From: Rhizobiaceae bacterium
Lineage (GTDB): Bacteria > Pseudomonadota > Alphaproteobacteria > Rhizobiales > Rhizobiaceae
Length of the DNA stretch: 64,000 nucleotides
Assembly: GCA_029233925.1 (NCBI GenBank)
Contig: JARGOX010000010.1
Location: 1 to 64,000 of the forward strand
Reading direction: 5' to 3'
This document shows positions 33,855-42,296 of this stretch, in pieces. The position numbers and the translations under genes were made by a program. The notes beneath the pieces were generated by a model that saw only the letters and a program-made list of their open reading frames with translations, was not told the origin of the DNA and made no database searches. The stretch's first letter is position 1. Each line of letters begins with the position of its first letter.

Positions 33855-35525
33855 TTATTTCGCAAAGAGGTTGTCGTAGTTGACGTCGCTGCCGCCGCCC
33901 ATCGGTCGCAGGCGCAGGAAAGGCCAGGGGTTGGCCAATTTGCCAACGGGCACTTCCACCAGGACCGGTCCATCCGTTTGCACGCTTTGGCTGAGAGCAG
34001 CCTCAAGTTCGGTCGGTGAGGTCGCACGGGTAAAATCGATACCGAAGGCGCTTGCCAGCTGTGCGAAATCCGGGTTGCTGAGTTCGGTGATGTAGTTGCG
34101 CCCGAAGGTCGATGACTGGATCGAACGCACATTGCCATAGTGGCCATCATTGAAGACCACCAGTGTCACCGGAAGATTGTAGCGTCTTGCTGTTGCCAGT
34201 TCCTGCATCGACCAGCCAAATCCGCCATCGCCGGTGATTGAAAAGACCCGGCGTCCGGCCCCGCCCACGGCAGCGCCCAGCGCCGTGGGAAAACTGTAGC
34301 CCAGCGTTCCCTGATAACCGGGGCCGATAATCGTACGCGGTTGGCGGCACTCGAAGGCAATCCGGGCAAAATAACCCACCTGTGTCAATTCGTTGACGAA
34401 AATGCCGTCATCGGGCAGCGCATCGCGCAGCGCTTTGACATAGTGCCACAATGTGCCGGTTGCCTCGATTTGATCCTGTGCCCAGCGTTTGATGCGTGTC
34501 GCCGTTGCCGCATCAAGAACCGTGCGCGGTGACACGGCTTCCGCCAGCGCGCGCGCGCCGACAGCCGCATCGGCCGCGATTTCCACCGCCGCTTTGCGCG
34601 GGTTGGTCATGTCCGTGGGGTCGATATTGAGGTAGATGTAGGTCTTGCTGTCCTGCGGCCAGCTGGGCTCCGGTGTCATGATGTCCATGAAACGCGAACC
34701 GATGACGAGAACGACATCGGCGCGTGAAAAAAGCGGACGACCGGCAAGCGACGTAAAGGAAAGGGCAGCACTATCGGGTATGGCGCCGCGCCCGTTGTCG
34801 CTGGCAATGACTGCCGCACCCATGCGTTCGGCAAGGGCCAGGATGTCAGCGCCCGCGTCCATCGCGCCGCCACCAATATAGATCACCGGAAATTCAGCGC
34901 CGTCGAGCAGCTTTGCAGCCTTCTCGATGGCCTGGGGATCGATGTTTGTGCCCGGTACGCCTGATGCTTCGGCGGCAGGTGCATTTGGTGCTGAGCGTGC
35001 CATCAGTATGTCGAAGGGAACTTCCACCGTCGCCGGTCTGCGCCGTCCTTCCATCGCGCTGTTGAACGCATTGGAGACAGCGCCGGGTATGCGCCCGGCA
35101 TCCATGACCAATTCATGGGATTTTGACAATCCCCGCAAGACGCCACTCTGATCGGGAATTTCGTGAAGGTTGCCATATCCCTTGCCGATTGCCTGCGAGT
35201 GGATCTGACCGACGAGAAAGACCACCGGCGAATTGCAGGCATATGCGGTGCTCAGGCCGGCGGTGGCATTCAGCATGCCTGGACCAGGCACCACCATGCC
35301 GACACCCGGTCGCCCGGTAACCCGCGCGTAGCCGTCGGCCATATAGCTTACGGATTGCTCATGGCGTGGCACGAAGACAGAAATATCCGGCCGTTGCGAA
35401 AGCGCATCCACGGCCCAGTCGAGCTGGATGCCGGGAATTGCAAAGAGCGTGTCGGCGCCATTCTCGATGAGCGCGGTGCAAAGCGCCTCGCCCCCGGTAG
35501 GCAATTTGGTCTTCGGGTCAGACAT
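33855..35525 (-). CDS. Thiamine diphosphate enzyme (acetolactate synthase/benzoylformate decarboxylase-like)
   Basis: The product is 556 aa from the ATG at 35525; the longer open frame to 35651 enters the reductase gene. The catalytic glutamate lies in VPRHEQSVSYMADGYARVTG, and the ThDP motif GDG...N in ITGDGGFGWSMQELATARRY and VFNDGHYGN. The middle domain binds a nucleotide in relatives. Family members include acetolactate synthase, benzoylformate decarboxylase and oxalyl-CoA decarboxylase. Beside an aldehyde dehydrogenase and a Rieske dioxygenase, a 2-oxo acid decarboxylase is the best guess; no branched-chain amino acid genes or regulatory subunit are present. Confidence 0.85.
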   Translation of the reverse strand: MSDPKTKLPTGGEALCTALIENGADTLFAIPGIQLDWAVDALSQRPDISVFVPRHEQSVSYMADGYARVTGRPGVGMVVPGPGMLNATAGLSTAYACNSPVVFLVGQIHSQAIGKGYGNLHEIPDQSGVLRGLSKSHELVMDAGRIPGAVSNAFNSAMEGRRRPATVEVPFDILMARSAPNAPAAEASGVPGTNIDPQAIEKAAKLLDGAEFPVIYIGGGAMDAGADILALAERMGAAVIASDNGRGAIPDSAALSFTSLAGRPLFSRADVVLVIGSRFMDIMTPEPSWPQDSKTYIYLNIDPTDMTNPRKAAVEIAADAAVGARALAEAVSPRTVLDAATATRIKRWAQDQIEATGTLWHYVKALRDALPDDGIFVNELTQVGYFARIAFECRQPRTIIGPGYQGTLGYSFPTALGAAVGGAGRRVFSITGDGGFGWSMQELATARRYNLPVTLVVFNDGHYGNVRSIQSSTFGRNYITELSNPDFAQLASAFGIDFTRATSPTELEAALSQSVQTDGPVLVEVPVGKLANPWPFLRLRPMGGGSDVNYDNLFAK

Positions 35526-35550
35526 TTGTTTTCCTCGCTCATGTGCGTGC

Positions 35551-36798
35551 TTAGGCAGCCGCAGCCGCCTGTGTGTCTTTTGTGGGGATGTCCTTGATCG
35601 GCAGGTCTGGATCGGCCAGGGCGATCTGGTCGGGCGATTGCCCTTTTGCAAGCCAGCGCTTGCCCATCATATAGGCCTTTGCGTCATTCATCGCGTCAAC
35701 GGCCAGCAGGCGTTCACCGATGAAATACCACAGCGAAATGGCGCCGGGTTTTTCGCCGGGACGTGTGACGACATGGTCAAAACCCCGATTGAATCCGGCA
35801 ATCTTGAGTGAAACGTCATATTGATCGGACCAGAACCAGGGTTCAGGCAAATAGTTTGCCGGCGCCTGCCCGAGAATGTGTTCGGCCACGTATTCGCCCT
35901 GATCGCAGGCATTCTGGACCGACTCGAGCCTGGTCATCTCGCCACGGAAAGGAAAGGCGGCGCAGTCGCCGATGGCGTAGATGTCCGGATCCGAGGTCAG
36001 GCAGCTTTCATCTGTCAGCACGCCGTTCTCGACGAAAAGCCCGGCTGAGCGCGCCAACCGATCGTTTGCGCTGACCCCGATGCCCGCGACCACAAGATCG
36101 ACGCCGACTGCCGAGCCATCGCTCAAGGCGGCAAGCGTGGCACGGTTCCCGTCAGCGATGAGCCGCTCGAGCCCAACGCCTTCGCGCAGGTCAACACCTC
36201 GGTCAAGGTGAAGCTTGCGAAACCATTGGGCGGTTTCGTGTGCGGCAACACGGTTCAAGATCCGGTCCTGCATTTCAATCAATGTGACTTCGAGGCCAAG
36301 ATCAATCGCGACTGCCGCCATTTCCAGGCCAATGTATCCACCGCCCACCACCAGCAACCGCTGGCCGGGGCGCACCTCCCCAGACAGCAGGTCAGCGTCT
36401 GCGAGGGAGCGGCAGGTATAGACGTTTTCGAGATCGCCGCCGACGCTTGCCGGCAGGCAGCGCGGCGTTGCGCCAGTCGCCAGGATCAATTTGTCGTAGA
36501 CAATTGCGCCCCTGTTGCTGGTGGCGACGTGTTTTTTCAGTCGGTCGATAAAGTGGGCCTGGGTCTCGCGGTGAAGGGTGATCTTCAGATCCTGATAAAC
36601 CTCTTCGGGGCGCAGGTGCAGCCTTTCGCGATCAAGCTCGCCCTTGAGGTATTTTTTCGAAAGCGGTGGCCTTTGATAGGGCAGGCCAGGCTCTTCGCAA
36701 AGAATCTCTATGCTGCCTTCGAAGCTCTGGGAGCGAAGGCGCAGGGCGGCTGAGACGGCGGCCTGACCACCGCCGATGATCACGACGCGTTGGGTCAT
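35551..36798 (-). CDS. FAD-dependent ferredoxin reductase
   Basis: The product is 415 aa from the ATG at 36798. Two dinucleotide-binding motifs are visible: VVIIGGGQAAVSAALRLRS for FAD and LLVVGGGYIGLEMAAVAIDL for NADH; DIYAIGDCAAFPFRGE is the second FAD contact. This is the rubredoxin/putidaredoxin reductase-like family that reduces ferredoxin for dioxygenases. It lies eight bases after an unknown gene (36806-37222) in the dioxygenase operon and would serve the ferredoxin at 31999-32316. Confidence 0.9.
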   Translation of the reverse strand: MTQRVVIIGGGQAAVSAALRLRSQSFEGSIEILCEEPGLPYQRPPLSKKYLKGELDRERLHLRPEEVYQDLKITLHRETQAHFIDRLKKHVATSNRGAIVYDKLILATGATPRCLPASVGGDLENVYTCRSLADADLLSGEVRPGQRLLVVGGGYIGLEMAAVAIDLGLEVTLIEMQDRILNRVAAHETAQWFRKLHLDRGVDLREGVGLERLIADGNRATLAALSDGSAVGVDLVVAGIGVSANDRLARSAGLFVENGVLTDESCLTSDPDIYAIGDCAAFPFRGEMTRLESVQNACDQGEYVAEHILGQAPANYLPEPWFWSDQYDVSLKIAGFNRGFDHVVTRPGEKPGAISLWYFIGERLLAVDAMNDAKAYMMGKRWLAKGQSPDQIALADPDLPIKDIPTKDTQAAAAA

Positions 36799-36805
36799 TT
36801 GATCC

Positions 36806-37222
36806 TCATCTGAAATCGTCGGTGAGGTAGTCTTCTTCCCACTCACCAATGGAAACCTTGACGCGAATTTCACTGAGGACATCGCATTCGAGCGTCACCG
36901 ATCCTGCGGGCTCGCCCGAGTTGGCAAGGTTGGCCACCTCATTCGAGAAAATCCAGGCGTAGTTCTTTGGCAGACGCCAGACCAGGTCCGTTGCGCCCTT
37001 TTCGACCTGCCACAACCCGGGATTCCGTTCACCCTCAAGGTCGATTTCCTCCAGTGTGACCCTTGTATCAGTAGAGAACACACCGGCATCATTCAGCACG
37101 GCCTTGCCGCCCTTCTGGGAAAAGGCCTCCAGCGCATCAGCGAGGATCAGAAGTTGTTCGGGGGTGCCGAGAACCAGCAGAATCGGATGGAAATCGCTCG
37201 GCATGTAGCTCATGCGTAACAT
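36806..37222 (-). CDS. Uncharacterised protein of the dioxygenase operon (138 aa)
   Basis: The product is 138 aa. The ATG at 37222 has AGGAACG seven bases upstream. No signal peptide or membrane segment is seen. The sequence is acidic, with an N-terminal alpha/beta part (FHPILLVLGTPEQLLILADA) and a strand-rich C-terminal part (GSVTLECDVLSEIRVKVSIG) ending in EEDYLTDDFR. I do not recognise a family. It lies in the middle of the dioxygenase operon between a 65-residue protein and the reductase, with gaps of 11 and 7 bases, so its role is probably tied to the oxygenase. Confidence 0.7.
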   Translation of the reverse strand: MLRMSYMPSDFHPILLVLGTPEQLLILADALEAFSQKGGKAVLNDAGVFSTDTRVTLEEIDLEGERNPGLWQVEKGATDLVWRLPKNYAWIFSNEVANLANSGEPAGSVTLECDVLSEIRVKVSIGEWEEDYLTDDFR

Positions 37223-37233
37223 CGGCTCGTTCC

Positions 37234-37431
37234 TTACTCGGGTTCGTGGACTTCCTTGATGTCCTGGCTGTGGGCAAGTTCCTCTTCGCCATCATCGAAC
37301 ATCAGGCTGAGCCACTGACCGTCACCCATATTTTCAGCCACCTTTCCCGTGCGCCCATCAAGCAGCACAATCGTGGCGCCTTCGGGCACCTTGAGCAGGT
37401 CGGTGGTTGTATTCAGGACTAGTCGTGCCAT
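37234..37431 (-). CDS. Uncharacterised small protein of the dioxygenase operon (65 aa)
   Basis: The product is 65 aa from the ATG at 37431, with AAGGAG seven bases upstream; an in-frame start at 37569 would run into the beta-subunit gene. The sequence is a short strand-rich, acidic domain (ATIVLLDGRTGKVAENMGDG then a DDGEEELAHSQDIKEV end). No cysteine, signal peptide or membrane segment is present. It lies between the beta subunit and the 138-residue protein. Function unknown; chaperone, electron-transfer accessory or subunit of the oxygenase are all open. Confidence 0.7.
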   Translation of the reverse strand: MARLVLNTTTDLLKVPEGATIVLLDGRTGKVAENMGDGQWLSLMFDDGEEELAHSQDIKEVHEPE

Positions 37432-37453
37432 TTTCGGCTCCTTAGCAGCGTCA

Positions 37454-38020
37454 TCAGAAGAAAGTGGACAGGTTTTTGGCCTGCAGGATGTTCTGGTCGA
37501 GGAGGATCTTGCGGTGGCGGACTTTCCAGTCGCCATCGACCCGTACCAATCGGTCGTAGCGCTTGCCAACGAAGTTGTAGGTCTCGTATTCCACCCGGTT
37601 CAAATAGGTGTGGAAGCGGCAGGACGTGTGCACCTCCTGAGCGGAGGCCGCATCGGGGAGGGCTTGCAGCACCTGCACATTGGTAACCATATGGGTGGTG
37701 CGAGACAGCGGTTCCTCAGCATAGTGAACACCGGTGAGAATCTGCTCGACACGCTTGGTGACAGTCCACTTGTCCTCGTTGAACCAGCTGATGCCTTCGT
37801 CTTCACGGGTGTTCTCGCGTTCGGCGTGCTGGCCGAATTTGACATTGTGCCGCATGGGCATGAAATACCGCAGGTCTTCATGCAGCATGTCGAGCCATTC
37901 GGTAAAACGGCGGGTGTCGATGCATTCGGCTTCGTCGTAATAGAACTCTTCGATCTCACGGCGCAAAGTGTAATAGGCGTCATCGCGGAGGATGCGCGGG
38001 GTTTCGACGGTTGCGTCCAT
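37454..38020 (-). CDS. Aromatic ring-hydroxylating dioxygenase, beta subunit
   Basis: The product is 188 aa with GGAG before the ATG. It has the cone-shaped Ring_hydroxyl_B fold; typical segments are RREIEEFYYDEAECIDTRRF, TEWLDMLHEDLRYFMPMRHN and WKVRHRKILLDQNIL near the end. It stabilises the alpha subunit in an alpha3beta3 hexamer and has no metal of its own. It follows the SDR gene by 15 bases. The relatives are those of benzoate-, cinnamate- and biphenyl-type dioxygenases; the substrate cannot be read from beta. Confidence 0.88.
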   Translation of the reverse strand: MDATVETPRILRDDAYYTLRREIEEFYYDEAECIDTRRFTEWLDMLHEDLRYFMPMRHNVKFGQHAERENTREDEGISWFNEDKWTVTKRVEQILTGVHYAEEPLSRTTHMVTNVQVLQALPDAASAQEVHTSCRFHTYLNRVEYETYNFVGKRYDRLVRVDGDWKVRHRKILLDQNILQAKNLSTFF

Positions 38021-38035
38021 CTTGTTTCTCCTGGT

Positions 38036-38854
38036 TCAGGCGCGTTTCGGGAGCGGGGCCGATGACCCCTGATGCGCAAAGCACCCGACATCAATGACCG
38101 TGCCGGAAATGGCCTGGGCTTCGGGTGACATTAAAAAGCGGATGGTGCCGGCGAGATCCTGGCCATTCATGAAGCGGCCGGCTACCGTGCCGACGGCCTT
38201 GGCCTGAAGCTTTTGTGCATCGCCGGACACCCGTCCAAGACTCATGCCGGAGAGGATTCCGCCACCGCCCGGAATGACCGTGTTGACCGCAATCCCGTCG
38301 GCAAAGAAATCCAGCGCCAGAGAAGCCGAAAAGGCGAGCAAGCCCCCCTTGCTGGTGGAATAGGCCGCCATATTCGGTTTGCCATAGCCGGCGCCCGAGC
38401 CGACATTGACGATCCGCCCGCCACCGGCTGCAATCATGTGGGGCAGGGCGGCCCGGCACAATTGGTAAGGGCCTTTCAGATTGACTTCAAGAATGCGCTG
38501 GAACAGATCCGGCTCCGTGTCGAGAATCGTGCCGAGAGGACCAATGGCGGCATTGTTGACCACCCCGTGCAGCCGCGCGCCATCGCGCAGTGCGACCTCG
38601 ATGACATTGGCCACATCGCTTTGCGAGGTGACATCACCGGCGAGAAATTCAAGAGACAGACCTCTGGCCTGTGCATCTGCGTTCAGGGCGTCAACCGATG
38701 CATTCGCCACACTGGAGACGGGCGCCTTTTCAAGCCCGAAGCCAACGACCCGCCAGCCTGCCTCAGCCAGGTAAACGGCGATGTCGTGGCCGATCCCGAA
38801 GGTCGCTCCGGACATGACAATAGTGTCTTTGACCGATGCGGGCGTATTGGTCAT
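38036..38854 (-). CDS. SDR-family dehydrogenase (candidate cis-dihydrodiol dehydrogenase)
   Basis: The product is 272 aa. The cofactor motif is IVMSGATFGIGHDIAVYLAE, the catalytic serine lies in IVNVGSGAGYGKPNMAAYS, and YSTSKGGLLAFSASLALDF holds the Tyr and Lys. The start overlaps the alpha stop as ATGA, so it is made in step with the oxygenase. This position fits a cis-dihydrodiol dehydrogenase that re-aromatises the dioxygenase product to a catechol. Other SDR roles cannot be excluded. Confidence 0.8.
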   Translation of the reverse strand: MTNTPASVKDTIVMSGATFGIGHDIAVYLAEAGWRVVGFGLEKAPVSSVANASVDALNADAQARGLSLEFLAGDVTSQSDVANVIEVALRDGARLHGVVNNAAIGPLGTILDTEPDLFQRILEVNLKGPYQLCRAALPHMIAAGGGRIVNVGSGAGYGKPNMAAYSTSKGGLLAFSASLALDFFADGIAVNTVIPGGGGILSGMSLGRVSGDAQKLQAKAVGTVAGRFMNGQDLAGTIRFLMSPEAQAISGTVIDVGCFAHQGSSAPLPKRA

Positions 38855-40224
38855 TCCTCCGCCGCCTTTGGGGTGAAACGTTCGTCGCCCTTGCCCATGA
38901 GAACATCCCAGGGTTCCTGATCGAGATATTGCGCCCAGCGGCGGTAGAAGCCGACCGCCATATGTTCGGTCACCTGTTGCGAGACATCACCGCGCACTTC
39001 AATGCCGTTGACCACGGGGTTGAGCTCGCTGGCGCCCATGGACTGAGTGTAGTTGAAGTTGTGCCGGCGTGCGATCGTTCCCATGGAAGCCTTTGTGGCG
39101 TAGAGCCAGTTTTCCATGTCGTCTTGCTCGGTCATGCCCGCTGGACCTGAATAGCGCATGTAATAGGTCCGCAGGAAATCCTTGATCTTGGTCGGTGCAT
39201 CGGCGTCGACCAGGAAGAAGCGCCAGCCTTCGGTCTCATTGGCACTGTGCGGGTGCCAGGAGCACAGGCTGCGCGGTTGGCGACCGTGATAGGAGGTATT
39301 GGGGAAGATCGTGCCGACGAAGGGCAGGAACCGCGCGTCTTCGCCAAGACGGCGTTTGCGCTCCTCGTGGCAGTAGCGGAAGTAGTCGGCAATTTCGGGA
39401 TCGTTTTTGAACTGATCGACAAACTCATAGCCTTCAGGCTGCACCGCTGAATGCACGCCATGGCCTGCCGGAAAACTGCACCATACGTGCTGGGCCTGCT
39501 CGAGTTCATTGTCGCGCCGCCCTTTCACACCTTCCAGAGCCGAAGGGCCGATGCCGATCATGTCGACAGAGCGGTGGCTGGGGTTGTGATAGGTGTCGCC
39601 GAGAAAATTCTCGGCAGCAAATTTCCAGTTGGCAGGAAAAACCCATTTGTGCACGCCGATGACTTCCGAGCCGCCGGGCCGGCCATCGCGGCAATCCAGC
39701 GCCTGGTCGAGATGGATCTTCGCGTCACCCAGATAAGTCAGGAAATCCGGCGCATCAGGGTCCCAGGTTGCCCAGATCGTGCCCTTGTAGTTATGAAGCT
39801 TGGCGACCTCGACGAGCGACCACTCGTCCCTGTTGAGATTGCCATCATAGAGGGCTTTGTAGAGCGGAATGCCGCGGATGCGTCCGTCCGTCGTATAGGT
39901 CCATGAGTGATAGGGGCAGGTAAACAATGAAGTGTTGCCCGATTCGTAACGGCAGACCTTCATGCCACGATGGCGGCAGCTGTTGAGCAGAACGTGAATC
40001 ACGCCTGCCTTGTCGCGCACCAGAATGACCGATTCCTCGCCCATGCGGGATGTGAAGAAATCACCCGGATTGGGGATCTGGCTTTCATGGCCGACAAACA
40101 GCCATGCGCGGGTGAACAGCGTTTCCAATTCGCGACGGTAGACATCTTCGCTGACATAAATTTCGCGGCTGATCTGTCCGCGACGCCAGTCAACGAAATC
40201 CGCAGCCTTGCTCGGATGGGTCAT
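38851..40224 (-). CDS. Aromatic ring-hydroxylating dioxygenase, alpha subunit (Rieske)
   Basis: The product is 457 aa with AGGAGG upstream of the ATG. The Rieske cluster ligands are CRHRG in LLNSCRHRGMKVCRYESG and CPYH in SLFTCPYHSWTYTTDG. The catalytic iron site is in AAENFLGDTYHNPSHRSVD (two His; the Asp lies further on). It inserts both atoms of O2 into an aromatic ring with electrons from the ferredoxin and reductase of the same operon. It is the first gene of that operon; a promoter with an operator-like word lies at 40266-40293. Substrate unknown; neighbours suggest an aryl acid or aldehyde-derived compound. Confidence 0.9.
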   Translation of the reverse strand: MTHPSKAADFVDWRRGQISREIYVSEDVYRRELETLFTRAWLFVGHESQIPNPGDFFTSRMGEESVILVRDKAGVIHVLLNSCRHRGMKVCRYESGNTSLFTCPYHSWTYTTDGRIRGIPLYKALYDGNLNRDEWSLVEVAKLHNYKGTIWATWDPDAPDFLTYLGDAKIHLDQALDCRDGRPGGSEVIGVHKWVFPANWKFAAENFLGDTYHNPSHRSVDMIGIGPSALEGVKGRRDNELEQAQHVWCSFPAGHGVHSAVQPEGYEFVDQFKNDPEIADYFRYCHEERKRRLGEDARFLPFVGTIFPNTSYHGRQPRSLCSWHPHSANETEGWRFFLVDADAPTKIKDFLRTYYMRYSGPAGMTEQDDMENWLYATKASMGTIARRHNFNYTQSMGASELNPVVNGIEVRGDVSQQVTEHMAVGFYRRWAQYLDQEPWDVLMGKGDERFTPKAAEE

Positions 40225-40265
40225 GGCGATTTCCTCCTGAACTCATGGGGTGTTGCTTCAAAAGA

Positions 40266-40293
40266 AGTTAACATGTTTACTGTATATGTCAAG
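40266..40293 (-). promoter_or_regulatory. Promoter and operator-like element of the dioxygenase operon
   Basis: Minus-strand TTGACA (40293-40288) and TAACTT (40271-40266) are 16 bases apart. Between and overlapping them is GTAAACATGTTAAC (40281-40268), a palindrome with one mismatch. Thirteen of its bases recur at the TAXI receptor promoter (43324-43336). A MarR-type repressor at 44970 is the best candidate binder. Confidence 0.65.
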
Positions 40294-40319
40294 CGACGCC
40301 GTGGCAAAAACCCTGGATC

Positions 40320-42218
40320 TCATGCCCGTGCGGCGGCGGTCTTGTTTTGGTCGCTGGAGCTGGCCCGCGTGATAATCACCGCCAGTACAACCGCGATGAC
40401 TGTGACAAGGACGGGGGCCATGCCGTTGGTTCCCAGATAGGCGGTGGCGGTCATGACGGCGAGGCCGGCAACCATCATCAGCTTGCCGTAGAGCCAGCCT
40501 GGCACCGCGACCCTGGGGGCGGGAAGCATCGACAGTTTGAGCAGATAGGCCCCGGCAAGCGAGTTGGAGACCACGATCGCAATTTCCAGAGGCGTGCCTT
40601 CAAGCAGCAGTGCCGGGTTGTAGACCCAAACGAATGGCATGCAGTAGGCGACGATGCCGATGCGCATTCCAAGAAAGCCGGTCTGCCACATATTGGCCTC
40701 GGCCAGCCGCGCCGCGACGATACTGCCGATCGCGATTGGCGGTGTGACCATGCTCATCAGGCCGAAATACAGCAGGAACATATGTGCGGAAATCGGTGCG
40801 ACGCCGAGATCAATCATGGTCGGTGCAACAACGGTGACGAGCACGATATAAACCGCGGCCGTGGGCATCCCCATGCCGAGGATGATCGCCACCAGCGCAG
40901 AGAGCAGAAGCAGGGCGATCAGACCGTAGGCACTGGCCATATGGGTGAGCGCCAGAGAGAGTTGAAAAGCAAAGCCGGTGGAGTTCATAAGCCCGATGAT
41001 GACACCGGCAGCGCCACCAATCAGCAACAGGGGTCCAAGCTCACGGCCCAGATTGAACAGAGCGCGGCCCAGCAGGGGCAGGTCGTAGCGGAAGCCGATT
41101 TTCACCGAGTAGACCACCAGCATGGTTGCTGACGCGATCAGCGCACAAAGACCGGGATTATAACCCGTACCAAAGAGCATGTAGAACAGGACCGCAATTG
41201 AGATCAGGATTTCCCATCCACCCTTGAGCGTCTCCTTGACCGATGGGATCTCGGACTTGTCGAGCCCGGTCAATCCGTTGGCGCTGGCCATGGCATCGAC
41301 CTTGAAGAAGAGCACCAGAAAATAGAGAAAGGCAGGGATCGAAGCGGCAATGACGATTTCGGAGTAAGGCACCTGCAGCACTTCGGCCATGATGAAGGCG
41401 GTCGCACCCATGATCGGTGGGGCAATCTGGCCGCCGTTCGATGCCACGGCCTCGATCGCTGCGGCCTGGACCCGGGTCATGCCGGTGCGGATCATCATCG
41501 GGATTGTGAACACCCCGGTGGACATGATGTTGGCCACGGTCGAGCCGGACATCGTTCCGAAGAAGCCGGAGGCGACAATTGCCACCTTGGCCGGGCCGCC
41601 GCGACGGTGTCCGACGGCACCAAGTGCAAGGTTGTTGAAAAAAGTCATGCCGTTGGCGACTTCAAGCACCTTGCCGAAGACCATGAAGGGCAGCACCAGT
41701 GTGACGATCACCGTGATCACCAGGCCGGGAACGCCATTGCTGTCGGCGTAGAGGTAGAGGATTGTGCGCGTCGGCGCAAAAACAGAGGCTTCCAGCAGGC
41801 CTGGTATCATGTCGCCGAAGAAACCATAGGCGGCAATGACCCAGACCAGCGCGGCAATCACAATACCCATCGATTTGCGCAGGGCTTCAGCCATCAATAC
41901 CAGAGCGATGGCGCCCGGAATCCACATATCGGGCGTCCGGTAGGCCATGGTCACCATCCAGCCCTTGAAGTTGTAAGCGTACCAGATCCACGTTCCTGCA
42001 CCGGCCAGAGCAAGGATCAGATCAATAATTGGCAGTGTTCGGGGATAGGGATGCGACAACAGTCCACCGGCAACAGCCAGACCCAGCATGACGGCGACAA
42101 TCTGCTGTGTCACAAAAGAAAGCCCGAGCATCTGAGGCACGTTGAGCGCCCAAAGTACGCCGATCACCGGTGCGGCTATCACCGTCACGACGAGGACGAT
42201 GTGATTGATCCGTTCCAT
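40320..42218 (-). CDS. TRAP transporter fused permease (TAXI system)
   Basis: The product is 632 aa, with the small DctQ-like and large DctM-like parts fused, as is usual in TAXI systems. About sixteen or more membrane helices are seen; the large part has GFFGTMSGSTVANIMSTGVF, SNGGQIAPPIMGATAFIMAE and MSMVTPPIAIGSIVAARLAE. It pairs with the TAXI receptor gene upstream, which is separated by 78 bases and a strong stem-loop. Because it lies immediately upstream of the dioxygenase operon and shares its operator word, an aromatic acid is the expected cargo. Confidence 0.9.
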   Translation of the reverse strand: MERINHIVLVVTVIAAPVIGVLWALNVPQMLGLSFVTQQIVAVMLGLAVAGGLLSHPYPRTLPIIDLILALAGAGTWIWYAYNFKGWMVTMAYRTPDMWIPGAIALVLMAEALRKSMGIVIAALVWVIAAYGFFGDMIPGLLEASVFAPTRTILYLYADSNGVPGLVITVIVTLVLPFMVFGKVLEVANGMTFFNNLALGAVGHRRGGPAKVAIVASGFFGTMSGSTVANIMSTGVFTIPMMIRTGMTRVQAAAIEAVASNGGQIAPPIMGATAFIMAEVLQVPYSEIVIAASIPAFLYFLVLFFKVDAMASANGLTGLDKSEIPSVKETLKGGWEILISIAVLFYMLFGTGYNPGLCALIASATMLVVYSVKIGFRYDLPLLGRALFNLGRELGPLLLIGGAAGVIIGLMNSTGFAFQLSLALTHMASAYGLIALLLLSALVAIILGMGMPTAAVYIVLVTVVAPTMIDLGVAPISAHMFLLYFGLMSMVTPPIAIGSIVAARLAEANMWQTGFLGMRIGIVAYCMPFVWVYNPALLLEGTPLEIAIVVSNSLAGAYLLKLSMLPAPRVAVPGWLYGKLMMVAGLAVMTATAYLGTNGMAPVLVTVIAVVLAVIITRASSSDQNKTAAARA

Positions 42219-42246
42219 GAAACTCCACCCGGGCTAAACAATAGTG

Positions 42247-42280
42247 GCCTTTCCCGTCGTTCGCAGGTGACGGGAAAGGC
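42247..42280 (-). terminator. Intra-operon stem-loop after the TAXI receptor gene
   Basis: GCCTTTCCCGTC (42247-42258) pairs perfectly with GACGGGAAAGGC (42269-42280), loop of ten. It starts 17 bases after the receptor stop. There is no T-run. It likely limits read-through into, or protects the receptor mRNA from, the permease part. Confidence 0.7.
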
Positions 42281-42296
42281 TCTTGAGGTTTGAAGA

